NCBI RefSeq assembly: GCF_004323635.1
Contig: NZ_CP036515.1
Span: 2,171,501 to 2,235,500 of the forward strand
Direction of reading: 5' to 3'
DNA length: 64,000 nt
Source of the DNA: Lichenihabitans psoromatis
GTDB lineage: Bacteria > Pseudomonadota > Alphaproteobacteria > Rhizobiales > Beijerinckiaceae
The notes beneath the pieces were generated by a model. The model had not been told where the DNA came from, did no database searches, and saw nothing but the letters and a program-made list of their open reading frames with translations. Each line of letters opens with the position of its first letter. Within the stretch, counting starts at the first letter, position 1. Shown here piece by piece: positions 9,393 through 17,853 of the stretch. Both the position numbers and the translations under genes were made by a program.

Positions 9393-9697
9393 TTGTTGAT
9401 CTCCACTTGCTTTCTGGGATCGATGACCTCGCGACAAGGAGCGCTGAGCCGATCAGCCTTTCGGTGCAGGCAGGCGAGGATCGCCTCCTCGTCAGGGACA
9501 TGGCTGGGGCAGAGCGGGTAGACGTCCGGAATGCCGTCGGCTTGCTGCGCTTCGGTTCCGCGCGACTGAGCGGGAGCGTCCTGCGCCCATCCGACAGCCA
9601 GTAGGGTCGCCGAGGCGATCGCTGACAGCGGAAACGCGCCGAACATACGGTTCAGCCACTTTCGCGCGGCTGCCTCTCGATTCGTGAAAGCTGTCAT
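9389..9697 (-). CDS. Small exported Cys-rich-repeat protein
   Basis: Start at 9697 (MTAFTNREAAARK) gives 102 residues with a signal peptide-like hydrophobic stretch near 20-40 followed by an alanine-rich cleavage region. The mature part has three cysteines in the pattern C-x11-C-x11-C (YPLCPSH, ILACLHRK, APCREVI), resembling one unit of the eukaryotic-type Cys-rich (Golgi apparatus protein) repeat found in many alphaproteobacterial periplasmic proteins. It is first in the operon with cytochrome c' and b561. Function unknown. Confidence 0.72.
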   Translation of the reverse strand: MTAFTNREAAARKWLNRMFGAFPLSAIASATLLAVGWAQDAPAQSRGTEAQQADGIPDVYPLCPSHVPDEEAILACLHRKADRLSAPCREVIDPRKQVEINK

Positions 9698-9780
9698 GAT
9701 TAGACATCTACCGATGTCGCCTGTCGGATTGCTGTCGGACGTCAAGGGCGGAGAACGCGGTCTGACTACGTTGCACCCGG

Positions 9781-11208
9781 TCAAATCGCCCCTTGGTTGA
9801 CGAGGTCCGATTTGATGGGTCCGACCTTGCGCAAGGCAACGGTCGAGCCTGGGCAAACGAGTTCGACGCGGCAGCCGGGGTGGTTGTCGCCGATCGTGAG
9901 CCGGAAGCCGTGCAGGGTCGCGATCGCTGCGACGAGCGAGAGGCCGAGCCCGACGCCTTCGCGCTGGCGGCTGCGCTCCGCTCGGTAGAAGCGTTCCAGC
10001 ACCCGCTTGCGGTCTGCCTCGGCGATGCCGGGTCCGTCGTCGGCGACTGTAACCACCGCGCTTCCGTCCCGCTCGACCAGGGAGAGCATCACATGACCGC
10101 CTCGCGGGGTGAACTTGATGGCGTTGTCGAGTAGGTTCGCGACGGCCTCGAAGAGCAGGTCTCGGTCGCCCATCGCGGTTGCCGCACTCGCCTGGTCGAC
10201 GCCGACCCGAACGGTGATCTCACGGTCTTCGGCGACCGGATCGTACAACTCGGCCGCCTCGACCAGGATCTGCCCCAGGTCGACGGATTGGAATGCTGCC
10301 CGGCGGCGGCCGTGTTCGATCTCGCCGATCCGCAGCACGGCTGTGATGACCGCAAAGGTCTGATCGAGCCAGCCCATCGCTTCGTCGATGGCGGCCGCGA
10401 ACTCCGCCGGTGTCGTCACCACGTTCCTCGATCGCTCCAGGCGCGTGCGGGCCCGGGTCAACGGGGTCCGAAGGTCGTGCGCGATGCTGTCACCGACGCT
10501 GCGGACTTCGTCGAGAAGGCGTTCGATCTCGTCCATCATGGCGTTGATATCGGTCGCCAGACGGTCAAATTCGTCGCGCCGCCCCGTCAACGGAAGACGT
10601 CCACTCAGACGACCCTCTCGGATCTCGGCAATGGCTTTGCTGAGAACCGTGACGCGTCCGAGCGCGCGGCGCCCCAGGAGCGCCCCGCCCAGAAGAGAAA
10701 GGACCACCATGGGCCCGAGTCCGAGGCCGAGCGCCCGGATGATCACCACGCTGACATGCTCGAGCGCATCGGTGTCGTTGCCCAACCCAAGCGTGCGGCC
10801 GTCAAGCAGCTTAAGCCCGAGCGCGCGTATCTTTTCGCCGCGCTCGTCGCCGTCCGCATCCTGCGCTTCGGTCGAGGCGTATTGCGGCTTGCCGTCGGGC
10901 CAGAGGTCTTTAGGCAGCGCAGGCATGTTGCCGGCCTGCGCGACCCCGTCATGGGCGACGAGAATACCGTATCGGACGCTGTGAATGTCCTCACGCAGCC
11001 AGGTCTTCAAAGCCTGGACGGCATTAGCCGGGTCTTCGGCGATCACCTTTGCTTCGTGGCGGAGCATGTCGTCCAACTGCGCCCGCTCATAGTGCGCCGT
11101 CTGCCAGTATACGAAGGCGAACAGGATGATGGACAGGCCGGTGAAGGCGGCCGCTAACGTCATCGCCCAACGAAAGGCGGTCGTCCGGAACAGGTCAAGC
11201 CGGGGCAT
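9781..11208 (-). CDS. Sensor histidine kinase (third system)
   Basis: 475-residue kinase with a membrane helix at about 13-33, a periplasmic domain, a second helix near 160-180, HAMP region, H-box HDLRTPLTRA, N-box NLLDNAIKFTP and G boxes DDGPGI and GVGLGLSLV. All catalytic motifs look intact. Its start overlaps the end of the response regulator by 14 bp. The periplasmic part is not recognised, so the signal is unknown. Confidence 0.92.
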   Translation of the reverse strand: MPRLDLFRTTAFRWAMTLAAAFTGLSIILFAFVYWQTAHYERAQLDDMLRHEAKVIAEDPANAVQALKTWLREDIHSVRYGILVAHDGVAQAGNMPALPKDLWPDGKPQYASTEAQDADGDERGEKIRALGLKLLDGRTLGLGNDTDALEHVSVVIIRALGLGLGPMVVLSLLGGALLGRRALGRVTVLSKAIAEIREGRLSGRLPLTGRRDEFDRLATDINAMMDEIERLLDEVRSVGDSIAHDLRTPLTRARTRLERSRNVVTTPAEFAAAIDEAMGWLDQTFAVITAVLRIGEIEHGRRRAAFQSVDLGQILVEAAELYDPVAEDREITVRVGVDQASAATAMGDRDLLFEAVANLLDNAIKFTPRGGHVMLSLVERDGSAVVTVADDGPGIAEADRKRVLERFYRAERSRQREGVGLGLSLVAAIATLHGFRLTIGDNHPGCRVELVCPGSTVALRKVGPIKSDLVNQGAI

Positions 11209-11872
11209 GAAGCGTGTAGCCGATCCCGCGCACGGTCTCGATCAAGGGCGTTTCATCGGGGCCGTCAAGTTTGCGGCGGAGGCGTCCCATGTGAACGTGG
11301 ATGAGGTTCGTGCGCGGCATGAAATTGTAGTTCCAGACCTCCTCGAACAGCATGGCCGGCGTCACGACCTGCCCCTCGCGCCGCACCAGATATTCGAGAA
11401 GCTTGAACTCGCGTTGCAACAGGTCGAGTGAGCGACGGCCACGCGTGGCCGTCGACGTGATCAAGTCCAGTTCCAGAGGTCCGACGCGGAGAAGCGTTTC
11501 GCGCGATGCCGCTGGCCGCCGCAGCAGCGCCTCCACGCGGGCGGCGAGTTCGACGAGCGAGAAGGGCTTGCTGAGGTAATCGTCGCCGCCCGCCCGCAAA
11601 CCACGGACCCGCTCGTCCACGTGCCCCATGGCACTCAGGATCAAGGCCGGCACCTTGTTACTCTCGCCTCGCAGGGTCTTGAGCACGGTCAAACCGTCGC
11701 AGCCCGGCAGCATGCGGTCGATCACAATGACGTCCCATGACCCTTCGCGCGCCTGTTTGAGGCCTTCGATTCCATCGGCGGCGATCTCGACGCCGAACCC
11801 ACGCCAGCGCAGATCCGATGCGATTTCCGCAGCGGTGATGTCGTCATCCTCGATAAGCAGCAGCTTGGGCAT
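11195..11872 (-). CDS. OmpR-family response regulator (third system)
   Basis: 225 residues; receiver domain with E8-D11 acidic pocket, phospho-acceptor D52 (IVIDRMLPGCDG) and Lys in YLSKPF, then a winged-helix domain with VHMGRLRRKL and GIGYTL. It is the promoter-proximal gene of the pair with the kinase. It is divergent from the exported Dps gene across about 175 bp, which makes Dps and the following cupredoxin/b561 genes candidate targets. Confidence 0.92.
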   Translation of the reverse strand: MPKLLLIEDDDITAAEIASDLRWRGFGVEIAADGIEGLKQAREGSWDVIVIDRMLPGCDGLTVLKTLRGESNKVPALILSAMGHVDERVRGLRAGGDDYLSKPFSLVELAARVEALLRRPAASRETLLRVGPLELDLITSTATRGRRSLDLLQREFKLLEYLVRREGQVVTPAMLFEEVWNYNFMPRTNLIHVHMGRLRRKLDGPDETPLIETVRGIGYTLHAPA

Positions 11873-12048
11873 CGTCGTCCGGTGGGAAATGATGACGCAA
11901 GCTTAGACCGCGCAAGCGGTTCGGTCCGCAGCTTTCAGCGCCGTGCGCCTGAATTCGAATTTAGTGGTGCGGAATGAGGGTGGCACTACCTCAGGGCCCG
12001 ACGGCGTCCAACCCGGTGACGCCCATCAATCGCAATCGAGGTTCATTG

Positions 12049-12855
12049 ATGCGTATGACCAAGATCGCCGCGTGTATCCTGGCTGGCGTCCTGCTTCCGC
12101 TCGGACTGGCCAGTGCCGCAACAACGTCCAACACGGGATTCTCGACCGTCTGGCCTATGACGGGTCGGATTCAAGTCGCACAGGCCAAGACCTCGCAGGG
12201 GTCTGAGCAGGTGAAGACGCTGTCGCCGCAGGCACCTGTCAGCATGCCGCAGCCCGTTGGGTCTTTTCCGACCAACGCCGTCACGGATCGACCGTTCGTC
12301 AGCCCCGAAGGCGGGGTCGAGGGTTACAAGAAGACGGTCGGCGCCCTCCAGCGAACCCTGACGGAGCTGCAACAGCTGCAGCTCCAGACCAAGGAGGCCC
12401 ATTGGAACGTTTCCGGGACCCTGTTCTACTCGCTGCATGAACTCTTGCAGGACCATTACGAGGGCCTTTCAAAGTATGCCGACGAGTGCGCTGAGCGCCT
12501 CCTCGCCATCGGCTCCTCGTCGGACGGCCGAGCGAGCACGATCGTGAAGACTTCGGCTATTCCCGAGATCCCGGGCGGCTACATCGACGACGCCCAGGTC
12601 ATCGTCTGGTTCATCAATGCCTATAAGACTGCGGGCGAGGAGGTCCGCGCGGGCATCAAAGACACGCAAGACCCCGATCCAACCACCTCGAACCTGCTGC
12701 AAGAGATCGAGCACGGTATCGACAAGTACCAGTGGCAGATGCGCGCCTTCGTCCAAGGGACGCACACAGACCCCAACACCGGGTTCGACATCAACAACAA
12801 TAAGCCGGTCGACCTGCCGAGCCAGCCCCCCAAGATCGATCCGAACGCCAAGTGA
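12049..12855 (+). CDS. Exported Dps-like ferritin
   Basis: Start at 12049 (MRMTKIAACI) gives 268 residues with a clear signal peptide ending near ASAA. After a linker of about 60 residues comes a Dps/ferritin domain: the ferroxidase-type motif KEAHWNVSG (His/Trp), LHELLQDHYEGL and DECAERLLAIG match the inter-subunit iron site of Dps proteins. Ordinary Dps is cytosolic, so the leader is unusual and points to periplasmic iron storage or peroxide quenching. The C-terminal tail is Pro/Asn-rich. A cupredoxin and cytochrome b561 follow on the same strand. Confidence 0.85.
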   Translation: MRMTKIAACILAGVLLPLGLASAATTSNTGFSTVWPMTGRIQVAQAKTSQGSEQVKTLSPQAPVSMPQPVGSFPTNAVTDRPFVSPEGGVEGYKKTVGALQRTLTELQQLQLQTKEAHWNVSGTLFYSLHELLQDHYEGLSKYADECAERLLAIGSSSDGRASTIVKTSAIPEIPGGYIDDAQVIVWFINAYKTAGEEVRAGIKDTQDPDPTTSNLLQEIEHGIDKYQWQMRAFVQGTHTDPNTGFDINNNKPVDLPSQPPKIDPNAK

Positions 12856-12897
12856 GTTTCATGCGAGCGCTGACGTCGGCGCTTGCCTTTTCAGGAG

Positions 12898-13341
12898 ATG
12901 ACCGTGACTTTTAAAACGACATCCACATTGCTGCTCTTGACCGGCCTCCTCAGCGCCGCAACCGCGACGGCGGCGTTCGCCGATACCGTCGTGAAGGTAA
13001 GGCTCACTGGCGAGAGCCATGAAAAGATGGGGCTCGACGCTGTGCCCGCGAGCGTGCCAGCCGGCAAGGTCGAGTTCGACGTAACAAACGCCGCGATGAA
13101 GACGGGCCATGAGATGATCCTGGTGAAGCTCGCGGCCAAGGGCGAGACGTTGCCCCTCGATCCCGCCAAGCACCGCATCGACGAGAAGGCGATCAAGTCG
13201 CTGGGCGAGGTGTCCAACCTGAAGGCCGGGGCGAACGGCGTTCTCAAGGCGAACGTGACGCCGGGCGACTACATGCTGATCTGCAACATCAAAGGACACT
13301 TCGAGTCAGGAATGGCAGCGCCGTTCACTGTTACGCCCTGA
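12898..13341 (+). CDS. Exported cupredoxin-like copper protein
   Basis: About 147 residues with a signal peptide and a single plastocyanin-type domain. The type-1 copper ligands are visible: His in TGHEM, then C-x4-H-x4-M in CNIKGHFESGM near the C-terminus. The ATG at 12898 directly abuts the AGGAG sequence; a GTG at 12904 has better spacing to it and may be the true start. It sits between exported Dps and a cytochrome b561, suggesting a periplasmic electron shuttle. Confidence 0.85.
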   Translation: MTVTFKTTSTLLLLTGLLSAATATAAFADTVVKVRLTGESHEKMGLDAVPASVPAGKVEFDVTNAAMKTGHEMILVKLAAKGETLPLDPAKHRIDEKAIKSLGEVSNLKAGANGVLKANVTPGDYMLICNIKGHFESGMAAPFTVTP

Positions 13342-13349
13342 GCGGCACG

Positions 13350-13958
13350 ATGTCGTTCCACGAAACCGATACGGTTCTCCCGCCCGGCATGGACACGTCC
13401 CGTGCCGGGCGTCTGGGCTTCACCACGCGTGCCCTGCACTGGGCAACCGCCGCCCTCGTGGCCGGCGGATTTGGTGCGGCCTGGTTGTTCAACGCGCTCG
13501 GTCCCAGCCCTACTGCGGCTAAGCTGGTCGAGATCCATCGCTCGATCGGGCTCTGCATCCTGCTCGTCACCCTCACGCGCGTGGTCTGGCGCATGACGCA
13601 TCCGTTGCCGCCCGTTCCGAGCGCGCCGTGGGAGCGGTGGCTGGCTGGGACGGTCCAGGCGATGTTGTATCTCGCCCTGATGGCCATGCCGGTTTTGGGC
13701 TGGCTTGGCAGCAACGCGCAGGGCGACAATGTCACCTTCCTCGGCGTGCTGCCGCTCCCGGACCTCGTTGAGGCCAACCAGGATATTGGCGACCGCCTGT
13801 TCGTTCTGCACGGCTGGCTCGGCTACGGCATCCTGGCACTGCTCAGCCTTCACATCGCGGGTGCGTTAAGGCACCGCTTCATAAAAAAGGATCGTGTTCT
13901 GCAACGCATGACGACGGGACTACCGCTCGAGGCAGCGAGCAATACCGACCGTGCTTAA
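13350..13958 (+). CDS. Cytochrome b561-family membrane protein (third)
   Basis: 202 residues and four membrane helices with conserved histidines (RALHWATA, EIHRSIGL, FVLHGWLGYG, LHIAGALRHRF). It begins 8 bp after the cupredoxin stop, so the two are one operon. By family it takes electrons from quinol; the copper protein could be its acceptor. It is clearly distinct in sequence from the other two b561 proteins in the window, so it is not a recent duplication. Confidence 0.88.
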   Translation: MSFHETDTVLPPGMDTSRAGRLGFTTRALHWATAALVAGGFGAAWLFNALGPSPTAAKLVEIHRSIGLCILLVTLTRVVWRMTHPLPPVPSAPWERWLAGTVQAMLYLALMAMPVLGWLGSNAQGDNVTFLGVLPLPDLVEANQDIGDRLFVLHGWLGYGILALLSLHIAGALRHRFIKKDRVLQRMTTGLPLEAASNTDRA

Positions 13959-14377
13959 CACGAGCGCCGCCGTCCAAACCTTAGGTGTTCTCGCTGTTCC
14001 TCCGCGGCGATGATCTGTAAGTCCTTTTGAGATTGCGGCCACAGCGGCGTGGTCCTCACAAAGTCTGACCGCGACTGCCCATCTTGCGCCTACCCCTTTG
14101 CAAGCTGGTCTCGCAGACCTGAATATCGCCTTGATGCTGCGTCAGCGAAAAGTCGAGCTTCACGTTTACTGCCCGCCTATCTTGAGTCCTCCGCAAGGAT
14201 CTCATCGTGGTACCCGCAGCGGCTGGAGGTCGAACTCGTGCATCACAACGGCCCAGGCGCTAATCCGTTGTTAGAGGTCGACTACGTCGGCGCTTTCGAG
14301 GCGCTCGACTGCGACGCGCGCAAGGCCGACATCAAGACACTCCTGACGTTCGGACCTGAGACCGACACCTTGAGACG
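13959..14377. other. Intergenic region with weak open frame
   Basis: About 420 bp between the third b561 and a strong terminator. A plus-strand frame from 14049 runs through the terminator hairpin, has no recognised domain and is probably not coding as a whole. The part 14215-14370 has coding-like codon choice but no clear start. It may be the 3' end of a degraded gene or a transcribed leader. Confidence 0.4.
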
Positions 14378-14417
14378 GGGCGGAGTGGCCAGACGGGCCG
14401 CTCCGCCCTTTTGTTTT
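14378..14417 (+). terminator. Rho-independent terminator
   Basis: GGGCGGAG at 14378-14385 pairs with CTCCGCCC at 14401-14408, with an additional GGCC/GGCC inner pairing, and is followed on the plus strand by TTTTGTTTT. It ends plus-strand transcription from the Dps-cupredoxin-b561 direction immediately before the convergent mbfA stop codon. Confidence 0.85.
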
Positions 14418-15372
14418 AGCTGCTGCCGATCAGGATGCCGGTCGCCAACACCAAGCCTCCGCCCAACATGACCTTGGCGGCCGCCGAGACAGGCGGCGTA
14501 TCCATGTAGCGCCACTGGATCCAGGCGATGATCAGCAGTTCGATCACGACGACGACCGCCGCCACGGCGGTCGCGGTGTAGAAGTCCTTGATCAGGTAGG
14601 GCAGCGTGTGGCCGATGCCGCCCGCGATCGTCATCAGGCCGCAGACGAGGCCGCGAAGATAGGGTGTGCCGCGACCCGAGATCTTGCCGTCGTCGGCAAG
14701 CGCCTCGGCAAACCCCATGGAAATACCGGCGCCGAGCGATGCGGCCATGCCGACCTGAAACGCGTTCCAGGAATTGTGGGTCGCGAAAGCCGCGGCGAAG
14801 ACCGGCGCCAGGGTCGAGACGGACCCATCCATGAGCCCGACGAGGCCGGGCTGGATGATCTGCAACACGAAGCGTTTGCTGGCGTCGTCCTCCTCCTTTC
14901 CTTTGGCGCCGTCCGGAAGATGTTTGGCCTCGATGCTGGCGGCCGTCAGATCATGGCGCTGTTCGGCCTCGGCGAGATCTCCGAGCAGTTTGCGCACGGC
15001 CGTGTCGGTCGTGCGGCTGGCCGCCAGAAGATAAAAGCGCCCGGATTCCTGTTCCATCCGGCGGACTTCCGCCCGCACCGCGCCGATGCCATGTGCCCGG
15101 ACCTGCCAATGCGGCCGGCGTTGCACCCAGCCCCGGATATCCTGTCGGCGGATCAGCGGAATATGATCGCCAAATCGCTGCGCGAACATGTCGATCAGCG
15201 ATCGACGGTGATGGTTTTCCTCGGCCGCCATGTCGGCGAAAACCTTCGCGCTATCAGGATACTGCTCACGGAGGCTTTCGGCGAAGTCGAGATAGACACG
15301 GCCATCCTCCTCCTCGCTGCTGATCGCTAGCGCGAGCAATTCCCGTTCGTCGAGGTCGGACATGGATTTCAT
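14416..15372 (-). CDS. mbfA: MbfA: membrane-bound ferritin / VIT-type iron exporter
   Basis: 318 residues from the ATG at 15372 (a GTG at 15384 and an ATG at 15363 are alternatives). Residues about 1-150 are a rubrerythrin/ferritin-like domain with ligand-type Glu/His runs (SSEEEDGRVY, MAAEENHH, MEQESGRFY, EAEQRH). Residues about 165-318 are a VIT/CCC1 transporter domain with membrane helices (LVGLMDGSVSTLAP, GMAASLGAGISMGF). This architecture is that of MbfA, which in Bradyrhizobium and Agrobacterium exports iron and protects from H2O2 and low pH and is controlled by Irr. An inverted repeat lies just upstream. Confidence 0.92.
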   Translation of the reverse strand: MKSMSDLDERELLALAISSEEEDGRVYLDFAESLREQYPDSAKVFADMAAEENHHRRSLIDMFAQRFGDHIPLIRRQDIRGWVQRRPHWQVRAHGIGAVRAEVRRMEQESGRFYLLAASRTTDTAVRKLLGDLAEAEQRHDLTAASIEAKHLPDGAKGKEEDDASKRFVLQIIQPGLVGLMDGSVSTLAPVFAAAFATHNSWNAFQVGMAASLGAGISMGFAEALADDGKISGRGTPYLRGLVCGLMTIAGGIGHTLPYLIKDFYTATAVAAVVVVIELLIIAWIQWRYMDTPPVSAAAKVMLGGGLVLATGILIGSS

Positions 15373-15384
15373 AAGGCAGCTCAC

Positions 15385-15411
15385 GATAGATTAGAATTGA
15401 TCCAATCTATC
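15385..15411 (-). promoter_or_regulatory. Candidate iron-responsive operator of mbfA
   Basis: Perfect 8-bp inverted repeat GATAGATT (15385-15392) and AATCTATC (15404-15411) with an 11-bp AT-rich spacer that includes TTAGAATT. It lies 13-39 bp upstream of the ATG at 15372. Irr-type ICE motifs in rhizobia are AT-rich palindromes containing TTAGAA, so an Irr or related operator is plausible, but the match is not exact. Confidence 0.5.
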
Positions 15412-16062
15412 TGCATATGCCCGCGGCGCGCGTGAGATCAAGGCTTGTTTGGAAACATTCTAGAATAAGGTGGGCTCTCGCCCGGCAGCCAAGCTGCGAT
15501 TGAGGTTCCGACGACTAGACGCTGCATGTTCCGTCGGACTGCTGGCCACATTGTCTCCTTGCCGTGGGCGCGAGTTACGATGGTGCTACACGCACCCAAG
15601 CGGCCCTGATAAGGGGGCTGGGCTGGGCCAGCGTATGCATCGCGATCGCCGGGTAGTGCTTGGCGATATCCACGGCGCTTTTGCTGCCCTTAGCGGCGAC
15701 AGGACTTCGATCGCGGGAGCTTCGGTCGGACCGTGGTCGGGCTTTGTTTTCGGCCCGGTTCCGGTTCGAGCGCCGCTCCCGACCCTTGCCGGTTGACTTG
15801 GTCATTGAGGGGTCCGATCCGGGCCGCTCGAAAGCGGCTAAGCGATTAATGGGACGCGTCCGTTGGATTATTCGCTATTCAAAGGGGCGAAAAAATCTCC
15901 GCGTGAGACTACGTCCGGTCCAGCCCCCTTGACCGATCAGGATCGAAACCGCCCACCCCCGGTCAGGCCTCGATGCCTGCCGCGGAGGGCAGGGCAGGGG
16001 CATCGGACGGCCACGACAGTCGGGGTTGGAGGCCGGAGAACCGAAGGCCAGCCAGCGGGCTT
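15412..16062. other. Gene-poor stretch before the mobile-element region
   Basis: About 650 bp without a recognised gene. A minus-strand frame at 15575-15805 would encode a 76-residue very basic peptide (start MTKSTGKGRERR) without a known domain; it could be a small phage-related product because an HNH nuclease lies upstream on the same strand, but support is thin. TTCTAGAA, a perfect 8-bp palindrome, lies near 15458-15465. Confidence 0.4.
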
Positions 16063-16377
16063 CTATGAGGCGTTGACGCGAGAGAAGCGGCCACCGCCGC
16101 GACGGGTGCCGTCCGGCCCTTCCTTGACCTGGTTGTCATGGGCCCGGCAGAGCGACCGGAGGTTCGAGGCCTCGTCCGAGCCGCCGTTACGCGGGCTAAC
16201 AATATGGTCGACGACGATGCCGCGGGCTAGGCAGCCCGGCGCGGTGCAGCCACCGCCATCGCGGGCGAAGATGACTTGGCGCAGCGCCTTCCAGTCCGTC
16301 GTCCGGTACCGAGGATCCGCCGTCTTGGGCGGCAGCTTGGCGATGGACAGATCTGCCGCTTTCAGGCGCGACGGCAT
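16063..16377 (-). CDS. HNH endonuclease
   Basis: 104 residues with a complete small HNH fold: CxxxGC zinc-type pair near residues 42-48 (GGCTAPGC), the catalytic VDHIVSPRNGG and the closing NLRSLCRAHD. Stand-alone HNH proteins of this size usually sit beside terminase genes in prophages or are mobile endonucleases. No terminase follows here, so this is probably a phage or mobile-element relic that still looks intact. Confidence 0.82.
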   Translation of the reverse strand: MPSRLKAADLSIAKLPPKTADPRYRTTDWKALRQVIFARDGGGCTAPGCLARGIVVDHIVSPRNGGSDEASNLRSLCRAHDNQVKEGPDGTRRGGGRFSRVNAS

Positions 16378-16672
16378 CGTGCGAAGCGCGATCGGCCAAC
16401 CTCTCTTTTACTTCCGGGAATGAGACTTATCGGAAGCTATCGGATCGAAGCATATGTCTCGAATAGGTGGTAAGCCGTCATTAATGTTGCGGCGCAGAAA
16501 CATCCGCTTGCAGAAGCAAGAGCAGAATGTCGCGCTTTGTGTCTCTACGCTCTGAGGGCTCATCCCGTTATAGTGAAGCGATGTAGATCCCTTCAGAGTT
16601 GCCTCACGGTGATCGTCCCCCCTTGAAGTGGTCCATCCCGATGTATGGCTTTCGAGCCTGGAGGATGGATCG

Positions 16673-16948
16673 ATGGGAAGACGACCGAAGCCTGAAGAGA
16701 TCGTGAGCAAGCTGCGTCAGGTCGACGTGTTGGTCTCACAGGGGAAGACCGTTGCGGACTCGGTTCGCTCGATCGGGGTGACCGAGGTCACCTACTACCG
16801 GTGGCGGAAGGAGTTCGGCGGCTTGAAGCTTGACCAGGTCAAGCGCCTGAAGGAGCTGGAGACGGAGAACATGCGGCTTCGCAAGGCGATCGCCGACCTC
16901 ACGCTCGACAAGCTGATTCTGAAGGAGGCGGCCTCGGGAAACTTCTGA
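16673..16948 (+). CDS. IS3-family OrfA (copy A)
   Basis: 91 residues from the ATG at 16673, preceded by GGAGG. N-terminal helix-turn-helix (VADSVRSIGVTEVTYYRWRK) and a C-terminal leucine-zipper-like coiled coil (LKELETENMRLRKAI) used for multimerisation. It ends in ASGNF, where a -1 frameshift near GGAAACTTCTGA would fuse it to OrfB. Confidence 0.93.
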   Translation: MGRRPKPEEIVSKLRQVDVLVSQGKTVADSVRSIGVTEVTYYRWRKEFGGLKLDQVKRLKELETENMRLRKAIADLTLDKLILKEAASGNF

Positions 16949-16980
16949 GCCCCGCGCGCCGGCGCGTCTGCATCGAGCAT

Positions 16981-17853
16981 GTGCGACAGCATTTGCCTGT
17001 CTCCGAGCGCCGCGTCTGTGCGGCGCTCGGTCAGCACCGCTCGACGCAGCGCAAGGCGCCGCGGGGCTTTGACGACGAAGAGGCGTTGACGGGCGACATC
17101 ATCGAGCTGGCGCGGCAGTACGGCCGCTACGGCTATCGCAAGATCGCGGCGTTGCTGCGCGATGCCGGGTGGCTGGTAAACGACAAGCGGGTCGAGCGCA
17201 TCTGGCGATGCGAAGGGCTGAAGGTGCCGGCCAAGCAGCCGAAGAAGGGACGTCTCTGGCTCAACGACGGCTCCTGCATTCGCCTCCGGCCCGAGCACCG
17301 CGATCACGTCTGGTCGTACGACTTTGTCGAGGATCGCACGCATGACGGCCGCAAGTTCAGGACCCTCAATGTCGTCGACGAGTTCACCCGGGAGTGCCTG
17401 GCCATCCGGGTCGCGCGCAAGCTCAACTCGACCGACGTCATTGACGTTCTGTCCGACCTGTTCATCCTGCGCGGCGTGCCTGGTCACATCCGTTCGGACA
17501 ACGGCCCCGAGTTCATCGCCCAGGCTGTGCAAGACTGGATCACGGCGGTTGGAGCAAAGACCGCCTATATTGCCCCAGGCAGCCCGTGGGAGAACGGCTA
17601 CGTCGAGTCGTTCAACGCTCGCTTCCGAGACGAGCTGCTCGACGGAGAGATCTTCTACTCGCTCAAGGAAGCTCAGGTCATCATCGAAAGCTGGAGAAGG
17701 CATTACAATACTGTGCGCCCGCACGGATCAATCGGCTACAAGCCCCCGGCGCCGGAGGTCTTCGTGCCCGCCTTCGCCGCATGGCCGGCTGCGAAACCCC
17801 GACCATCTCCGCCGGCCATGCTCAGGGTGGCGCCCAGGCCGACCATGAACTAA
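16981..17853 (+). CDS. IS3-family OrfB transposase (copy A)
   Basis: 290 residues from GTG; the same frame is open upstream to about 16945 and is normally entered by -1 frameshifting from OrfA. HTH_21 region (ARQYGRYGYRKIAALL) followed by a DDE integrase core: Asp in SYDFVEDRT, Asp in IRSDNGPEF and Glu in ENGYVESFNARF. All three catalytic residues are intact, so the element may be active. Confidence 0.93.
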   Translation: MRQHLPVSERRVCAALGQHRSTQRKAPRGFDDEEALTGDIIELARQYGRYGYRKIAALLRDAGWLVNDKRVERIWRCEGLKVPAKQPKKGRLWLNDGSCIRLRPEHRDHVWSYDFVEDRTHDGRKFRTLNVVDEFTRECLAIRVARKLNSTDVIDVLSDLFILRGVPGHIRSDNGPEFIAQAVQDWITAVGAKTAYIAPGSPWENGYVESFNARFRDELLDGEIFYSLKEAQVIIESWRRHYNTVRPHGSIGYKPPAPEVFVPAFAAWPAAKPRPSPPAMLRVAPRPTMN

